Shown: positions 17,093-28,516, numbered from the stretch's first letter. The stretch is 64,000 bases of DNA from Bordetella genomosp. 9 (GCF_002119725.1 NZ_CP021109.1:1922001-1986000); one strand, 5' to 3'. Notes: generated by a model from the sequence alone, not told the origin. Numbers and translations are program-made.

Positions 17093-19645
17093 ATGGAAGG
17101 GCGCATGGCGATGCTGGCGTTCGTCGCAGCGGTGGCCGCCGTCCACGTCCTGGGGGCCCTGCCGGGCGGCGCCGCGCGCGCCGGACTCGCGGTGGTTTGC
17201 CTGGCGTCGGGCGCGCTTCATGGACGGCTTCGGTTCGCTCACGGGCGGCAGCCTGGTGGCCCCCGCATGCGGGCGATGCTTGCGTTGACGCTATGTCTTT
17301 GCACGGCGAGCGGCGGAGGGCTGTACGCCATCGAACGGGCGCGGCAGCGCCTGGACGACGCGCTTCCTGCCGCGCAGGAAAACCAGGTGGTCCGGACGAC
17401 TTTCCGCGTGGTGTCGCTGCGCGAAGACGCGCCGGACGCCGTGCGCTTCGATGCGGAAGTCATCGACGCCGCTTCTGCCGGCATTCCGCGACGCATCCGC
17501 GTATCGTGGCCCTTGCCGATGCGAGGAGACGACGCCGCACAGCGATCCGTGACGCCGGGCCAGCAATGGCGCGCGGCGCTTGTCCTGAAACCGCCGCACG
17601 CCGCGCAAAACCCGTACGCGGCCGACGGCGAGGCCCGGCTGTTCCAGCGCAACATACGGGCCACCGGCACGGTGCGCGGCAAGCCGCGCTTCATGGGTGA
17701 CGAGGGCGATTCCTTCGGTATTGTCGCCGTGCACCGATTGCGCGACCGGCTGCGTGCCCGTATGCATGCGGCGCTGGACCAGGCGCGGTACGGACCCGTG
17801 ATCGTGGCGCTGGCGCTCGGCGACCAGGCAGGCATTGCGCGCACGGACTGGCGCGTGTTCAACGTCACGGGGATCACGCATCTGGTCTCTATCAGCGGGT
17901 TGCACGTCACGCTTGTCGCGGGCCTGGTCGGGACGACGGTCGGGTGGGCGTGGCGGCGGGCGAGATGGCGCGGCTTGGGCCTGGGTGAATTGATGCCGGC
18001 GCAAATTGCCGCCATTGCCGCGGCGGTTCTGGCCGCGTGGTGCTATTGCCTGCTGGCGGGATGGGGCAGCCCCGCGCGCCGGACGTTCTTTACCTTGGCC
18101 GTCGCCGGCGGCGCCGCCATGTTCAGGCTACCGCTATCGCCCTCGCGGATTCTGCCGATGGCGGCATGCGCCGTCGTGGCGCTGGATCCCTGGGCGCCGA
18201 TCGCGCCAGGGTTCTGGCTCTCCTTCGGAGCGGTGGCCGCGGTACTGGCATGGGGGCATGCGAGCCGTATGCGGGCGGACCCGGACGCGCCTGCCTGGCG
18301 CCGCCTGATGCGTGGTTGGGGCCAGGCGAACCGCCTGCAATGGGTCGTGACGCTGTCGCTCACGCCCGTGCTGGCGTTTCTGACGCAGCAAGTGACGCTG
18401 GTGTCGCCCCTTGCGAATGCGATCGCCATTCCGGCCGTCAGTTTCGTCGTCACCCCGCTCTCGCTGGCGTGCGCGTGGCTTTGTGCGATACCGGGCGCCG
18501 CACCGGCGGCAGCGCTGATGGCGCAGGCGGCGCACGGTGCGTTTGCGCTGACGATGCGGCCCGTCGAATGGCTGGCGGCGCGCGATTGGGCGGTGTGCAA
18601 CGTTGCCGCGCCGCCGCTCGTGCTCCTTGCCGTCGCCCTGGGCGGCATTGGGTGGGCGCTTCTGCCGCCCGGCATGGCCTCGCGCCGCTGGGCCTGGCTG
18701 CTGCTGCTTCCCGCGCTGTGCTGGCGCCCTTCGCGACCCGGTCACGGCGATTGGATGCTGACGGCGCTGGACGTAGGGCAGGGCGGCGCGGTGGTGGTCG
18801 AAACTGCGCGGCACACGCTTGTCTTCGATACTGGACCGTTGCATCGCAATGGGACGGATGGGGCAGAGCGGGTGCTGTGGCCTTATCTGCGGGCACGGGG
18901 CATAGGGCGTATCGACACGCTGGTGGTCTCGCACGGCGACCTCGATCATGCCGGGGGGCTGGACACGCTGCTGCGCGCCGTGCCGGTGGTGGCGGCTTAT
19001 GCGCCCTTCGATGTTCATGCGCGGCTGCGCAGGGATGCCCGTGTGCGGGACCGCACCACGTCGGCGCCCGCGCCGTCGGCGGCGCACCGCTGCCAGGCCG
19101 GCCAGGCGTGGGAAAGCGACGGGGTCCGGTTCGAGTTCCTGCATCCTCAGGATGACGCCAAGGGCGCTGCGACGCCACGCCCGCGCACGGCAAGCGGCGT
19201 CAAGGCCGCACGCGGCCGGTCGCGCGGCGGCTCAAATGCGGGGGGCTGCGTCCTATTGGTGCAGGGGCGCCATCATGCCGCCTTGCTGCCGGGGGATGTG
19301 GGCATCGCGGAAGAACAGCGCTTCGCCTCGCGGCTCGCGGCGGCAATGGCGCCGGCGTCGGGCGTGGACCTGGTGATGGCCCCCCATCACGGTTCCGCGA
19401 CATCATCGGGCGCCGCCCTGGTGGAGGCGACGCGGCCGGCCCATGTCGTGGCGCAGGTGGGCTATCTGAACCGTTTCCGGCATCCCGCGGGAGCGGTGCT
19501 GCGGCGGTGGCGGCGCGCCGGCGCGACGTTCTGGCGTACGGACCGCGATGGCGCGGTGATCGCTTCTTCCAGCGCCGCAGGGCTGCAGGTGCAGGGTCAG
19601 CGCGACCGCGCCCGCCGCTATTGGCACGGGCCGCGGGATCGCTGA
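17093..19645 (+). CDS. comEC: DNA internalization channel ComEC/Rec2
   Basis: An inner-membrane competence channel of about 850 residues that moves single-stranded DNA into the cytoplasm. The N-terminus is hydrophobic with a DUF4131-like periplasmic part, then the Competence domain (THLVSISGLHVTLVAG, about 260-275) with many helices. The C-terminal metallo-beta-lactamase-like nuclease domain has VVSHGDLDHAGG (about 610) and APHHGSATSSG (about 765). Both domains look intact, so the strain could be naturally competent if pilus genes exist elsewhere. The ATG with GGAGAG upstream is preferred to a TTG six codons earlier. Confidence 0.93.
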   Translation: MEGRMAMLAFVAAVAAVHVLGALPGGAARAGLAVVCLASGALHGRLRFAHGRQPGGPRMRAMLALTLCLCTASGGGLYAIERARQRLDDALPAAQENQVVRTTFRVVSLREDAPDAVRFDAEVIDAASAGIPRRIRVSWPLPMRGDDAAQRSVTPGQQWRAALVLKPPHAAQNPYAADGEARLFQRNIRATGTVRGKPRFMGDEGDSFGIVAVHRLRDRLRARMHAALDQARYGPVIVALALGDQAGIARTDWRVFNVTGITHLVSISGLHVTLVAGLVGTTVGWAWRRARWRGLGLGELMPAQIAAIAAAVLAAWCYCLLAGWGSPARRTFFTLAVAGGAAMFRLPLSPSRILPMAACAVVALDPWAPIAPGFWLSFGAVAAVLAWGHASRMRADPDAPAWRRLMRGWGQANRLQWVVTLSLTPVLAFLTQQVTLVSPLANAIAIPAVSFVVTPLSLACAWLCAIPGAAPAAALMAQAAHGAFALTMRPVEWLAARDWAVCNVAAPPLVLLAVALGGIGWALLPPGMASRRWAWLLLLPALCWRPSRPGHGDWMLTALDVGQGGAVVVETARHTLVFDTGPLHRNGTDGAERVLWPYLRARGIGRIDTLVVSHGDLDHAGGLDTLLRAVPVVAAYAPFDVHARLRRDARVRDRTTSAPAPSAAHRCQAGQAWESDGVRFEFLHPQDDAKGAATPRPRTASGVKAARGRSRGGSNAGGCVLLVQGRHHAALLPGDVGIAEEQRFASRLAAAMAPASGVDLVMAPHHGSATSSGAALVEATRPAHVVAQVGYLNRFRHPAGAVLRRWRRAGATFWRTDRDGAVIASSSAAGLQVQGQRDRARRYWHGPRDR

Positions 19646-19828
19646 AAGCGGCCCGCCGGACGGCGTGACCGGCACGGCGGGCGGGCGTGCGGGGCGGACG
19701 GCGCAAAGCCGCGAACGGGGCTGCTATAAAAGAGCTGCAGGCAGCGGCGCGGGATGGTGAGCGGCGCTGCCATCATCGCACCGCACCGCGCCGCGCCGGC
19801 ATCCCCGGCGCGCACCTATGGAGGTCCC

Positions 19829-20758
19829 ATGCCGAATCCGCGTCTCGATTTCGTGACTTGCGCCAGCCCAGCGGGCCTGCATCGCCAGGCTTACTGGGAA
19901 TGGGGCGACCCCGACAACGACAAGGTGCTTCTGTGCGTGCACGGCCTGACCCGCACCGGCCGCGATTTCGACACCCTGGCCCAACGCCTATGCGGCGAGT
20001 ATCGGGTCGTGTGCCCGGACGTCGTGGGCCGCGGCGCGTCGGACTGGCTGCTGAATCCGGCCTTCTACACCGTCCCCCAGTACGTCGCCGATATGGTGAC
20101 GCTGATCGCGCGCCTGCGGCCCGCGACGCTGCACTGGATCGGCACGTCGATGGGCGGCTTGATCGGCATGACGCTGGCCGGCACCGCGGCGCTGTCCGCT
20201 CGCATGCGCACCAGACAGCACGCGGGCCATGACCGCCTGCCGGGCCAGGGGCTGCACATCGACAAACTCGTGCTGAACGATGTGGGGCCGCGCCTGCAGG
20301 CCGCGGCGCTTTCGCGCATCGGCCAGTATGTGGGGCAGGGGCAGGCGTTCGATAGTTTCGAGGACGCCGTCGCCTATCTGCGCGACGTCTCGGCGGCATT
20401 TGGCAGTCACACCGATGAGCAGTGGCGCGACCTGGCGAGCCATGTCTTCCGACAGGAGGGCGGGCGCTGGGTCAAGCACTACGATCTCGGCCTGGCGGCG
20501 CCATTCAACGTGCAGGACGACGCCGCGCTGGCCGCGGGCGAACAGATGCTCTGGCATTCCTACGAGGCCATCGATTGTCCGATCCTGGTCATGCGGGGCG
20601 CGCACTCGGATCTGCTCAGCCCCGAAACAGTGCGGGAGATGGTCCGGCGCAATCCGCGCACGCAAAGCGTGGAGGTGGAAGGCGTCGGCCATGCGCCTAC
20701 GCTGATGCACGACAACCAGCTCGGTCCCATCGAAAACTTCCTGCGCGGCCTACAATAA
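19829..20758 (+). CDS. Alpha/beta hydrolase
   Basis: A 309-residue alpha/beta-fold hydrolase. The oxyanion region is VHGLTRTGRDFD (about 38-49), the nucleophile elbow GTSMGG (about 107-112), the acid RGAHSDLLSPET (about 265), and the histidine EGVGHAPTL (about 292). Substrate is unknown. An insertion of about 20 residues after the elbow (ALSARMRTRQHAGHDRLPGQ) is unusual. The ATG after GGAGG was chosen over an earlier in-frame start. It is 4 bp before the PHP gene, so the two form an operon. Confidence 0.85.
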   Translation: MPNPRLDFVTCASPAGLHRQAYWEWGDPDNDKVLLCVHGLTRTGRDFDTLAQRLCGEYRVVCPDVVGRGASDWLLNPAFYTVPQYVADMVTLIARLRPATLHWIGTSMGGLIGMTLAGTAALSARMRTRQHAGHDRLPGQGLHIDKLVLNDVGPRLQAAALSRIGQYVGQGQAFDSFEDAVAYLRDVSAAFGSHTDEQWRDLASHVFRQEGGRWVKHYDLGLAAPFNVQDDAALAAGEQMLWHSYEAIDCPILVMRGAHSDLLSPETVREMVRRNPRTQSVEVEGVGHAPTLMHDNQLGPIENFLRGLQ

Positions 20759-20762
20759 GCCT

Positions 20763-21611
20763 ATGCCCGATTCCGCCTTTTCCAATGTCGATCTGCATTG
20801 CCACTCCACCGTTTCTGATGGCGTGCTGTCCCCGCGCGACGTCGCGCTGCGGGCGCGCGCCAACGGCGTGGACGTCTGGTCGCTCACCGATCATGATGAA
20901 GTGGGCGGCCTGGCCGAGGCTGCCGAAGCCGCGGCAGAGGCGGGACTGCGTTTCGTCACCGGCGTCGAAATCTCGGTGACGTGGGCATCGCAGACTGTGC
21001 ATATCGTCGGTCTGGGGTTCGACCCGCAGAATACGGCGCTGCGCGAAGGCCTGCGCCGCACCCGTTCGGGGCGGGCCGACCGCGCGCGCAAGATCGGCGA
21101 AAAACTCGCCCAGATGGGCATGCCGGGCGCTTTCGAAGGCGCTTTGCCCTTTGCCGGCAACCCGGAACTGATCAGCCGCACGCATTTCGCCCGCTATCTC
21201 GTGGAAGCAGGCTTTTGCCCCGACGTTCAAACAGTTTTCAACAAGTACCTGGGCGACGACTGCCCGGGGCAGGTGGCCATACAGTGGGCCACGCTGGCCG
21301 AAGCCGTGCGCTGGATCGTCGATGCCGGCGGCCGCGCGGTCATCGCCCACCCGGGCCGATACAAGTACACCCCCTTGCAGTTTGCCGCGCTATACGACGA
21401 ATTCCAGCGTCTGGGCGGGGAGGGCATCGAGGTCGTGACGGGCAGCCACACCCCCGACGAATGCCGCCGTTACGCGGACGTTGCCCGGGAATGCGGCTTC
21501 CTTGCTTCGCGCGGCTCGGACTTCCATAGCCCCTCGGAAAGCCGCGTCGATCTGGGCCGCCTGCCGCCGCTGCCGCGCGACCTGCGCCCGGTGTGGCACG
21601 ATTGGGCCTGA
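20763..21611 (+). CDS. PHP-domain phosphoesterase, RNase AM/YciV-like
   Basis: A 282-residue PHP protein. The metal motifs are DLHCHSTVSDG (about 9-19), LTDHDEVGG (about 41-49), GVEIS (about 66), AHPGRYK (about 195) and the final GSDFHSP (about 255). Relatives include E. coli RnmA (YciV/TrpH), a 5'-3' exonuclease that matures rRNA 5' ends and degrades short nucleotides. The match in length and motif order makes that role likely. It begins 4 bp after the hydrolase gene. Confidence 0.87.
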   Translation: MPDSAFSNVDLHCHSTVSDGVLSPRDVALRARANGVDVWSLTDHDEVGGLAEAAEAAAEAGLRFVTGVEISVTWASQTVHIVGLGFDPQNTALREGLRRTRSGRADRARKIGEKLAQMGMPGAFEGALPFAGNPELISRTHFARYLVEAGFCPDVQTVFNKYLGDDCPGQVAIQWATLAEAVRWIVDAGGRAVIAHPGRYKYTPLQFAALYDEFQRLGGEGIEVVTGSHTPDECRRYADVARECGFLASRGSDFHSPSESRVDLGRLPPLPRDLRPVWHDWA

Positions 21612-21671
21612 CGCCCGGCGACCGCGCGAGCCCGGCGCCGCGCGCTTCCGTCAAGCGATTCGAGTGCAGCC

Positions 21672-22220
21672 ATGAACAAAGCTTTTGTCAAAGAAACGGA
21701 CCAGGACGAAGACGACGACATTCCGCAAGCCCAGGCCCTGCCCGCGGGAACGCGAAACTACATGACGCCGCAAGGCTACGCACGCCTGCGCGATGAATTG
21801 ACCCATTTGATGAATGTCGAGCGGCCCAGCGTCGTCCAGGTCGTGTCATGGGCGGCGTCCAATGGCGACCGCTCCGAAAACGGCGATTATCTGTACGGCA
21901 AGAAGCGCCTGCGTGAAATCGACCGCCGCATGCGCTTCCTGACCCGCCGTCTCGATATTGCGGAAGTCGTCGATCCGGCGGCGCAGCCCAATCGCGACCA
22001 GGTGTTCTTCGGCGCCACGGTGGTCTATATGGATAAGGCCGGGGAAGAGCACGAAGTCACCATCGTCGGCGTGGACGAGGCCGAGCCGCTGGCCGGCAAA
22101 ATCAGCTGGATTTCTCCGGTCGCCCGCGCCTTGCTGAAGGCGCGCGAGGGCGACACCGTCACGCTGCGCACGCCAGGTGGCGTCGAGACGCTGGAAATTC
22201 TCGAAGTACGGTATCCGTAG
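21672..22220 (+). CDS. greB: Transcription elongation factor GreB
   Basis: A 182-residue Gre factor that rescues backtracked RNA polymerase by stimulating transcript cleavage. The coiled-coil tip with the acidic pair is in ASNGDRSENGDYLYGKKRLR, the GreB version. The C-terminal FKBP-like domain contains ISWISPVARALLKAREGD. A short acidic N-terminal extension (DQDEDDD) precedes the Gre fold. Confidence 0.94.
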   Translation: MNKAFVKETDQDEDDDIPQAQALPAGTRNYMTPQGYARLRDELTHLMNVERPSVVQVVSWAASNGDRSENGDYLYGKKRLREIDRRMRFLTRRLDIAEVVDPAAQPNRDQVFFGATVVYMDKAGEEHEVTIVGVDEAEPLAGKISWISPVARALLKAREGDTVTLRTPGGVETLEILEVRYP

Positions 22221-22297
22221 CAAGCGCAAGACGGCGCGAGCGGGTGGCCGGCAACGGGTAAAATTCCGTTTTTGCCCTTCCCGCTACGGCCGTCATC

Positions 22298-25200
22298 GTG
22301 TCCATCGTCCAGTATTTCCCCGGCTCTTCCGTTCTGTCGACTTTCCGCCGCGAGCGGCTGCTTGCCCAATTGAAGCAGGCCGGGCTGCCGGTGGCCGATA
22401 TTTCGGCGCGCTACGAGCATTTCATCTTGTGCGACGCCCAGCTGGCGGATGCCGACCGGCAGCGGCTGGCGGAGCTGCTGGACTACGGCCCCCCCTATGA
22501 AGCCGAAGCGCCGGCCAAAGCGCTGGTTCTGCGCGTCATTCCGCGTCTGGGCACGATTTCGCCCTGGGCCAGCAAGGCCACCGACATTGCGCACAACTGC
22601 GGGCTTGCCGCCGTGCGCCGCATCGAGCGCGGCGTTCGCTACGTGCTGACGCCGGAAAGAGGCCTGCTGGGCGCCAAGTCCTTTGACGACGCCATGCTGG
22701 CGCGCGCCGCCGATTGTTTGCACGACCGCATGACCGAAACGGTCGTCGACGCGCAATTCGACGGCCAGGCGCTGTTCGCCCCGGTCGAAGGCCGCCCCAT
22801 GCGCACCGTGCCGGTGCTCGCGCAAGGCCGGGCCGCCCTTGAGCAGGCCAATACGACCCTGGGGCTTGCGCTTTCCGACGACGAAATCGTCTACCTGGCC
22901 GAAGCCTTCGCCAAGCTGGAGCGCGACCCCACGGACGTCGAGCTGATGATGTTCGCGCAGGCCAATAGCGAGCATTGCCGGCACAAGATTTTCAACGCCC
23001 AGTGGGTCATCGACGGCCAGCCGCAGCCCAATACCCTGTTCGGCATGATCCGCGCCACGCATGCCGCCCAGCCGGGCGGCACCGTCGTGGCGTATTCGGA
23101 TAACGCGGCCATCATGGAAGGCGGGGTGGCGCAGCGCTTCCACGCCGGCGTGGCCGGCGAAGGCGACGCGGCGCTGACCTACCGGCGGCGCGAGGCCCTG
23201 GTGCACACCCTGATGAAGGTGGAGACGCACAATCACCCCACGGCGATCGCGCCGTTTCCGGGCGCGTCCACCGGCGCGGGCGGCGAGATCCGGGACGAAG
23301 GCGCCACAGGCCGCGGATCCAAGCCCAAGGCGGGCCTGACCGGATTCACCGTGTCCCATCTGCGCTTCGACGATGCGCCGCAGCCCTGGGAAAACGATCA
23401 CCATGGCTTGCCGGACCGGATCGCCTCGCCCTTGTCCATCATGATCGAGGGCCCGATCGGGGGGGCCGCCTTCAACAACGAGTTCGGCCGGCCCAACCTG
23501 CTCGGCTACTTCCGCAGCTTCGAGCAGACGGCGGGCGGCACGCGCTGGGGTTATCACAAGCCCATCATGATCGCCGGCGGCCTGGGCAGCATCGACGCCG
23601 GCCTGACGCACAAGGAAAAAATCCCGCCCGGTGCGCTCCTGATCCAGCTGGGCGGCCCCGGCCTGCGCATCGGCATGGGCGGCGGCGCGGCGTCCAGCAT
23701 GGGCGTGGGCAGCAACAGCGCCGACCTGGATTTCGATTCGGTCCAGCGCGGCAACCCGGAAATCGAGCGGCGCGCGCAGGAAGTCATCGACCGCTGCTGG
23801 CAGCAGGGCGAGCGCAATCCGATCCTGGCCATCCATGACGTGGGCGCGGGCGGGCTGTCCAACGCCTTCCCCGAACTGGTCAACGACGCCGGGCGCGGCG
23901 CCGTCTTCGACCTGACGCGCGTGCCGGTGGAAGAATCGGGCATGTCGCCCGCCGAAATCTGGAGCAACGAGTCGCAGGAGCGCTATGTCCTGGCGGTGCT
24001 GCCGGACGATTTGCCGCGCTTCGACGCCATCGCGCGCCGCGAACGCTGTCCCTATGCGGTCGTTGGCGTCGCAACGGAAGAGCGTCAATTGCGCGTCGTG
24101 CAGGGCGAAGGCCTGCCGGGCGTGGATCCGCAGGGCCAAGCGGCCGGCCCCGTCCGCCCGGTGGACGTCCCCATCGACGTTATCCTGGGCAAGCCGCCCC
24201 GTATGACCCGCGACGTCAAGCGGCTGCCCGGCGTGTCCGAGCCGCTGGATCTGGCGGGCATCGACCTGACCGAAGCGGCGTATCGCGTGCTGCGCCATCC
24301 GACGGTGGCCAACAAGACCTTCCTCATTACCATCGGCGACCGCACGGTGGGCGGTCTGTCCGCGCGCGACCAGATGGTCGGTCCCTGGCAGGTGCCCGTC
24401 GCGGACTGCGCCGTCACCCTGGCCGACTACGAAGGCTTCCGAGGCGAAGCCATGGCGATGGGCGAGCGCACGCCGCTGGCGATGATCGACGCTCCGGCGT
24501 CCGGGCGCATGGCCGTGGCCGAGGCGCTGACCAATCTGGCGGCTGCCGACGTCCACCTGGTGGAGCACATCAAGCTGTCGGCCAACTGGATGGCCGCCTG
24601 CGGCGTGCCGGGCCAGGATGCCGCCCTGTATGACACCGTGTCCGCCGTCAGCGAGCTGTGCCAGGCGGTGGGCCTGTCGATTCCGGTGGGCAAGGATTCC
24701 CTGTCCATGAAGACGTCGTGGACCGAAGGCGGCGAGCAGCGCCAGGTCATTGCGCCGGTGTCGCTGATCGTCAGCGCCTTCGCGCCGGTGGGCGATGCCC
24801 GCCGGACGCTGACGCCGCAATTGCGCACCGATGCCGGCGACACCGTGCTGATCCTGATCGACCTGGGCCGCGGCCTGCACCGCATGGGCGGTTCCATACT
24901 GGCCCAGGCCTACAACCAGGTGGGCACGGAAACGCCGGACATCGACGTGCCCCAGGACCTGCGCGCCTTCTTCATTACCATCCGCACCCTGGCGGAGGCC
25001 GGTACGCTGCTGGCCTACCACGACCGCTCCGATGGCGGCCTGTTCGCCACGCTGTGCGAAATGGCCTTCGCCGGCCACACCGGCATCTCCGTCAACCTCG
25101 ACATGCTGACCTTCGACGCCAACGCGGCCGATTGGGGCGACTTCAAGATCCGCCCGGAGCAGGTCGCCGTCCAGCGCGAGGAGCTGACCTTGAAGGCGCT

Positions 25201-26335
25201 GTTCTCGGAAGAGGCCGGCGCCGTCATCCAGGTCCCCGCGTCCCAGCGCGACGCCGTCATGCAGGTGCTGCGAGGGGCAGGGCTGTCCAGGTTCGCCCAC
25301 GTCATCGGCGGTTTGAACGACAGCGACGAGATCGAGTTCTATCGGGACGGACGCAAGATCTGGGGCCAGCCGCGTGCCGAGCTTGGACGCGCCTGGAGCG
25401 AAACCAGTTATCGCATCATGGCTCGCCGCGACAATCCCGCCTGCGCGCAGGCCGAGCTCGACATGTGGCAGGACAAGGACGATCCCGGGTTCTCGCCGGT
25501 GGTGTCCTTCGATCCGCAGGAAGACGTGGCGGCGCCCTTCATCGCCACCGGCAAGCGTCCGCGCGTGGCGATTTTGCGCGAGCAGGGCTGCAACAGCCAG
25601 ATCGAAATGGCGTGGGCCTTTGACACCGCCGGGTTCGAGGCCCTGGACGTGCACATGACCGACCTGCTGTCCGGCCGCGTGGACCTGCGCACCGTCAACG
25701 GCATGGTGGCCGTGGGCGGCTTCAGCTATGGCGACGTGCTGGGCGCGGGCGAGGGCTGGGCGCGGACCATCCGCTTCAACAGCCAGCTTTCGGATCAGTT
25801 CGCCGCCTTCTTCGGGCGGCAGGATACGTTTGGACTCGGCGTGTGCAACGGTGCGCAGATGTTCGCGGCGCTGGCCAGCATGATCCCCGGCGCGCAGGAC
25901 TGGCCGCGCTTCACGCGCAACCTCTCGGAGAAGTACGAGGCCCGGCTTTCCATGGTCGAAATCGCCGATTCGCCGTCGATTTTCTTCGCCGGCATGGCGG
26001 GCACGCGCGTGCCGGTCGCGGTGGCGCACGGCGAAGGCTATGCCAATTTCGCGCGCCAGGGCGATCCGTCGCGCGTCATCGCCGCGGCACGCTACATCGA
26101 TAACCGCGGCGCGCCCACCGAGGTCTATCCCTTCAATCCCAACGGCAGCCCCGGCGGACTGACGGCGGTGACCACGCCCGACGGCCGCTTCACCTCCATC
26201 ATGCCGCACCCCGAACGGGTCACCCGGAACGTGATGATGTCCTGGGCGCCCGAGAAATGGGGCGAGCGCGATAGCGGCGGCGCCTTCAGCCCCTGGATGC
26301 GCGCGTTCCGCAATGCGCGGGTCTGGATGAAGTAA
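22298..26335 (+). CDS. purL: Phosphoribosylformylglycinamidine synthase (FGAM synthase)
   Basis: A 1345-residue large-type PurL that makes FGAM from FGAR, glutamine and ATP in purine synthesis. The order is N-terminal PurS-like domain, linker, two AIR-synthase-like halves ([28 protein letters not shown] near 310) and a C-terminal glutaminase with the nucleophile in [13 protein letters not shown] (about 1185) and the late histidine in MPHPER. Start is GTG ([21 protein letters not shown]). Extremely long antisense frames over this gene are codon-bias shadows. Confidence 0.97.
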   Translation: MSIVQYFPGSSVLSTFRRERLLAQLKQAGLPVADISARYEHFILCDAQLADADRQRLAELLDYGPPYEAEAPAKALVLRVIPRLGTISPWASKATDIAHNCGLAAVRRIERGVRYVLTPERGLLGAKSFDDAMLARAADCLHDRMTETVVDAQFDGQALFAPVEGRPMRTVPVLAQGRAALEQANTTLGLALSDDEIVYLAEAFAKLERDPTDVELMMFAQANSEHCRHKIFNAQWVIDGQPQPNTLFGMIRATHAAQPGGTVVAYSDNAAIMEGGVAQRFHAGVAGEGDAALTYRRREALVHTLMKVETHNHPTAIAPFPGASTGAGGEIRDEGATGRGSKPKAGLTGFTVSHLRFDDAPQPWENDHHGLPDRIASPLSIMIEGPIGGAAFNNEFGRPNLLGYFRSFEQTAGGTRWGYHKPIMIAGGLGSIDAGLTHKEKIPPGALLIQLGGPGLRIGMGGGAASSMGVGSNSADLDFDSVQRGNPEIERRAQEVIDRCWQQGERNPILAIHDVGAGGLSNAFPELVNDAGRGAVFDLTRVPVEESGMSPAEIWSNESQERYVLAVLPDDLPRFDAIARRERCPYAVVGVATEERQLRVVQGEGLPGVDPQGQAAGPVRPVDVPIDVILGKPPRMTRDVKRLPGVSEPLDLAGIDLTEAAYRVLRHPTVANKTFLITIGDRTVGGLSARDQMVGPWQVPVADCAVTLADYEGFRGEAMAMGERTPLAMIDAPASGRMAVAEALTNLAAADVHLVEHIKLSANWMAACGVPGQDAALYDTVSAVSELCQAVGLSIPVGKDSLSMKTSWTEGGEQRQVIAPVSLIVSAFAPVGDARRTLTPQLRTDAGDTVLILIDLGRGLHRMGGSILAQAYNQVGTETPDIDVPQDLRAFFITIRTLAEAGTLLAYHDRSDGGLFATLCEMAFAGHTGISVNLDMLTFDANAADWGDFKIRPEQVAVQREELTLKALFSEEAGAVIQVPASQRDAVMQVLRGAGLSRFAHVIGGLNDSDEIEFYRDGRKIWGQPRAELGRAWSETSYRIMARRDNPACAQAELDMWQDKDDPGFSPVVSFDPQEDVAAPFIATGKRPRVAILREQGCNSQIEMAWAFDTAGFEALDVHMTDLLSGRVDLRTVNGMVAVGGFSYGDVLGAGEGWARTIRFNSQLSDQFAAFFGRQDTFGLGVCNGAQMFAALASMIPGAQDWPRFTRNLSEKYEARLSMVEIADSPSIFFAGMAGTRVPVAVAHGEGYANFARQGDPSRVIAAARYIDNRGAPTEVYPFNPNGSPGGLTAVTTPDGRFTSIMPHPERVTRNVMMSWAPEKWGERDSGGAFSPWMRAFRNARVWMK

Positions 26336-26347
26336 AGGAGCCTGTCC

Positions 26348-27820
26348 ATGAATGCACGTGTTCCCGATTCCGCGGTTTCCGGTCCCGTCGATCCGCAGGC
26401 CCTGCAGGCCTACGTGGACGACAAATGGGATCGCGAGATTCTGCCCGCGCTCACCGACTACATCGCCATCCCGGCCAAAAGCCCGGCGTTCGACGCCGAT
26501 TGGGAAAAAAACGCGTACATCGAGCGGGTCGTGCGCGACGCCGCCCAGTGGGTGGAAACGCAGAAGGTCGATGGCCTGACGCTGGAAGTGGTGCGCCTGC
26601 CTGGCCGCACGCCGGTGATTTTCTTCGATGCGCCGGCCACCCGGCAGGACAACGGCGACACGGTGCTGTTCTACGGCCACCTGGACAAGCAGCCCGAGTT
26701 CTCCGGCTGGCGGGCCGGACTGGGGCCTTGGACCCCGAAATATGAGGATGGCAAGCTCTACGGCCGCGGCGGCGCGGACGACGGCTACGCCATCTACGCC
26801 TCCCTGACCGCCATCCTGGCGCTGGACAAGCAGGGCATTCCGCGTCCCCGCTGCGTGGGCATCGTCGAAACCTGCGAGGAATCGGGCAGTTACGACCTGC
26901 TGCCGTATGTGGACGCGCTGCGCACCCGCATGGGCAACGTCGCGCTGGTCGTGTGTCTGGATTCCGGGGCGGGAAATTACGACCAGCTCTGGATGACCAC
27001 CTCGTTGCGCGGCATGGTGTCCGGCACGCTCGAGGTCCAGGTGTTGGACGAGGGCGTGCATTCGGGCGATTCCAGCGGCGTGGTGCCGTCCAGCTTCCGC
27101 ATCCTGCGCCATCTGCTCGACCGCCTGGAAGACAGCGCGACGGGGCGGCTGCTGCCGCAGAGCTTCCATTGCGAGGTCCCCGCGGAACGCCTGGAACAAG
27201 CGCGCGCCACGGCGCAGATCCTGGGCGATGAAGTCTGGCGTCGTTTTCCCTGGAGCTGCGGCGCGGACGGCGGCTTCGTGCTGCCCATGACCACCGATCC
27301 CGAGCAGGCGCTGCTCAATCGCACGTGGCGGCCGACGCTGTCGGTGACAGGCGCCGATGGGCTGCCGCCGCTGTCCAGCGCGGGCAACGTGCTGCGGCCC
27401 CGCACGGCCTTCAAGCTGTCCCTGCGGCTGCCGCCGCTGGTGGACGCCGTGGCCGCCGCGCAGGAACTGAAAACCCTGCTCGAGCACGACGCGCCCTACA
27501 ACGCCAAAGTGATCTTCAAACCCAGCGAGGGCCAGTCCACCGGCTGGAATGCGCCTGCGTCGGCGCCCTGGCTTACCAGCGCGCTGGATGCCGCGTCCCG
27601 TCAGTATTACGGCGCCCCGTGCGGCTATATCGGGCAGGGCGGCACCATTCCGCTCATGAATATCCTGCAAAAGGGTTTTCCCAATTCGCAGTTCATGGTT
27701 TGCGGTGTGCTCGGCCCCAAGTCGAACGCCCACGGACCGAACGAATTCCTGCACGTACCCTATGGCAAGAAGCTGACGGCGGCCGTCGCGCAGACCATCG
27801 CCGCCATGCCGGCCGCCTGA
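26348..27820 (+). CDS. M20 family metallopeptidase
   Basis: A 490-residue M20 peptidase or deacylase. Metal ligands are in LFYGHLDKQPEF (about 103), YGRGGADDGY (about 138), ETCEESGS (about 175) and the C-terminal GPKSNAHGPNEFL (about 460). The dimerisation domain lies between. Family members are dinuclear zinc dipeptidases or aminoacylases; specificity is not deducible. It begins 12 bp after purL with an AAGGAG ribosome site. Confidence 0.88.
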   Translation: MNARVPDSAVSGPVDPQALQAYVDDKWDREILPALTDYIAIPAKSPAFDADWEKNAYIERVVRDAAQWVETQKVDGLTLEVVRLPGRTPVIFFDAPATRQDNGDTVLFYGHLDKQPEFSGWRAGLGPWTPKYEDGKLYGRGGADDGYAIYASLTAILALDKQGIPRPRCVGIVETCEESGSYDLLPYVDALRTRMGNVALVVCLDSGAGNYDQLWMTTSLRGMVSGTLEVQVLDEGVHSGDSSGVVPSSFRILRHLLDRLEDSATGRLLPQSFHCEVPAERLEQARATAQILGDEVWRRFPWSCGADGGFVLPMTTDPEQALLNRTWRPTLSVTGADGLPPLSSAGNVLRPRTAFKLSLRLPPLVDAVAAAQELKTLLEHDAPYNAKVIFKPSEGQSTGWNAPASAPWLTSALDAASRQYYGAPCGYIGQGGTIPLMNILQKGFPNSQFMVCGVLGPKSNAHGPNEFLHVPYGKKLTAAVAQTIAAMPAA

Positions 27821-27835
27821 GGCCAAGGAATCGGG

Positions 27836-28420
27836 ATGGAGCCGGGCATGGAGGACCGTGACGCTCGTGCCGCATGCACGCGGGCAGCGATCGAAGCCAC
27901 CCAAGCCTGGCTGGTCCGTGCGGTCATCGGCTTGAACCTTTGCCCGTTCGCCAAAATCGTCCACGTCAAGGGCCAGATCCGGTACGCGGTTAGCCACGCC
28001 GCCGACGAGGCGGGCGTGGCTGCAGATCTGGAAAGCGAACTGCGCCGGCTGGTGGAGAGCGACCCGGTAAGCGTCGATACCACCATGCTGATCCTCACTT
28101 CGGCTTTGCAGGATTTCGGCGCGTACAACGACTTCCTGGCGCAGGGCGACCGCATGCTCAAGCGCATGCGTCTGCGCGGCGTCGTGCAGATCGCCAGCTT
28201 CCATCCGGATTACCGGTTCGCCGACGCCGGGCCGGACGACATCGAGAACTATACGAACCGTTCGCCGTATCCAATCCTGCACCTGCTGCGCGAGGACAGC
28301 GTCGCACGGGCGATCGACAGCTATCCGGATCCCGACGATATCTACGCGCGCAACCAGGAAACGCTGCGCCGCCTGGGCTACGAGGGATGGCGGCGCGTCA
28401 TGCGCGGGGAAGGGCGCTAG
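27836..28420 (+). CDS. DUF1415 family protein
   Basis: A 194-residue cytoplasmic protein of the DUF1415 family. Hallmarks are IGLNLCPFAK near residue 37 and NYTNRSPYPILHLLRE near 140. No function is established. It begins 15 bp after the peptidase stop and probably shares its transcript. An internal ATG at MEDRD (residue 5) is an alternative start. Confidence 0.85.
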   Translation: MEPGMEDRDARAACTRAAIEATQAWLVRAVIGLNLCPFAKIVHVKGQIRYAVSHAADEAGVAADLESELRRLVESDPVSVDTTMLILTSALQDFGAYNDFLAQGDRMLKRMRLRGVVQIASFHPDYRFADAGPDDIENYTNRSPYPILHLLREDSVARAIDSYPDPDDIYARNQETLRRLGYEGWRRVMRGEGR

Positions 28421-28516
28421 GGCCTGTCAACGGCGGAAGGAGCCCCGCACGGGCGGATTCCGGGGCGGGCCCTAGGCCGGGCGGCCGGCAACGACCAATG
28501 ACGATACGCAGCCGGA

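Noticed and set aside
22025..28282. A very long open frame on the minus strand (over 2000 codons) across greB, purL and the peptidase gene
   Set aside because: It is antisense to well-recognised genes and has His/Arg/Gln-rich low-quality composition. GC-rich codon bias in the sense genes keeps this frame free of stops.
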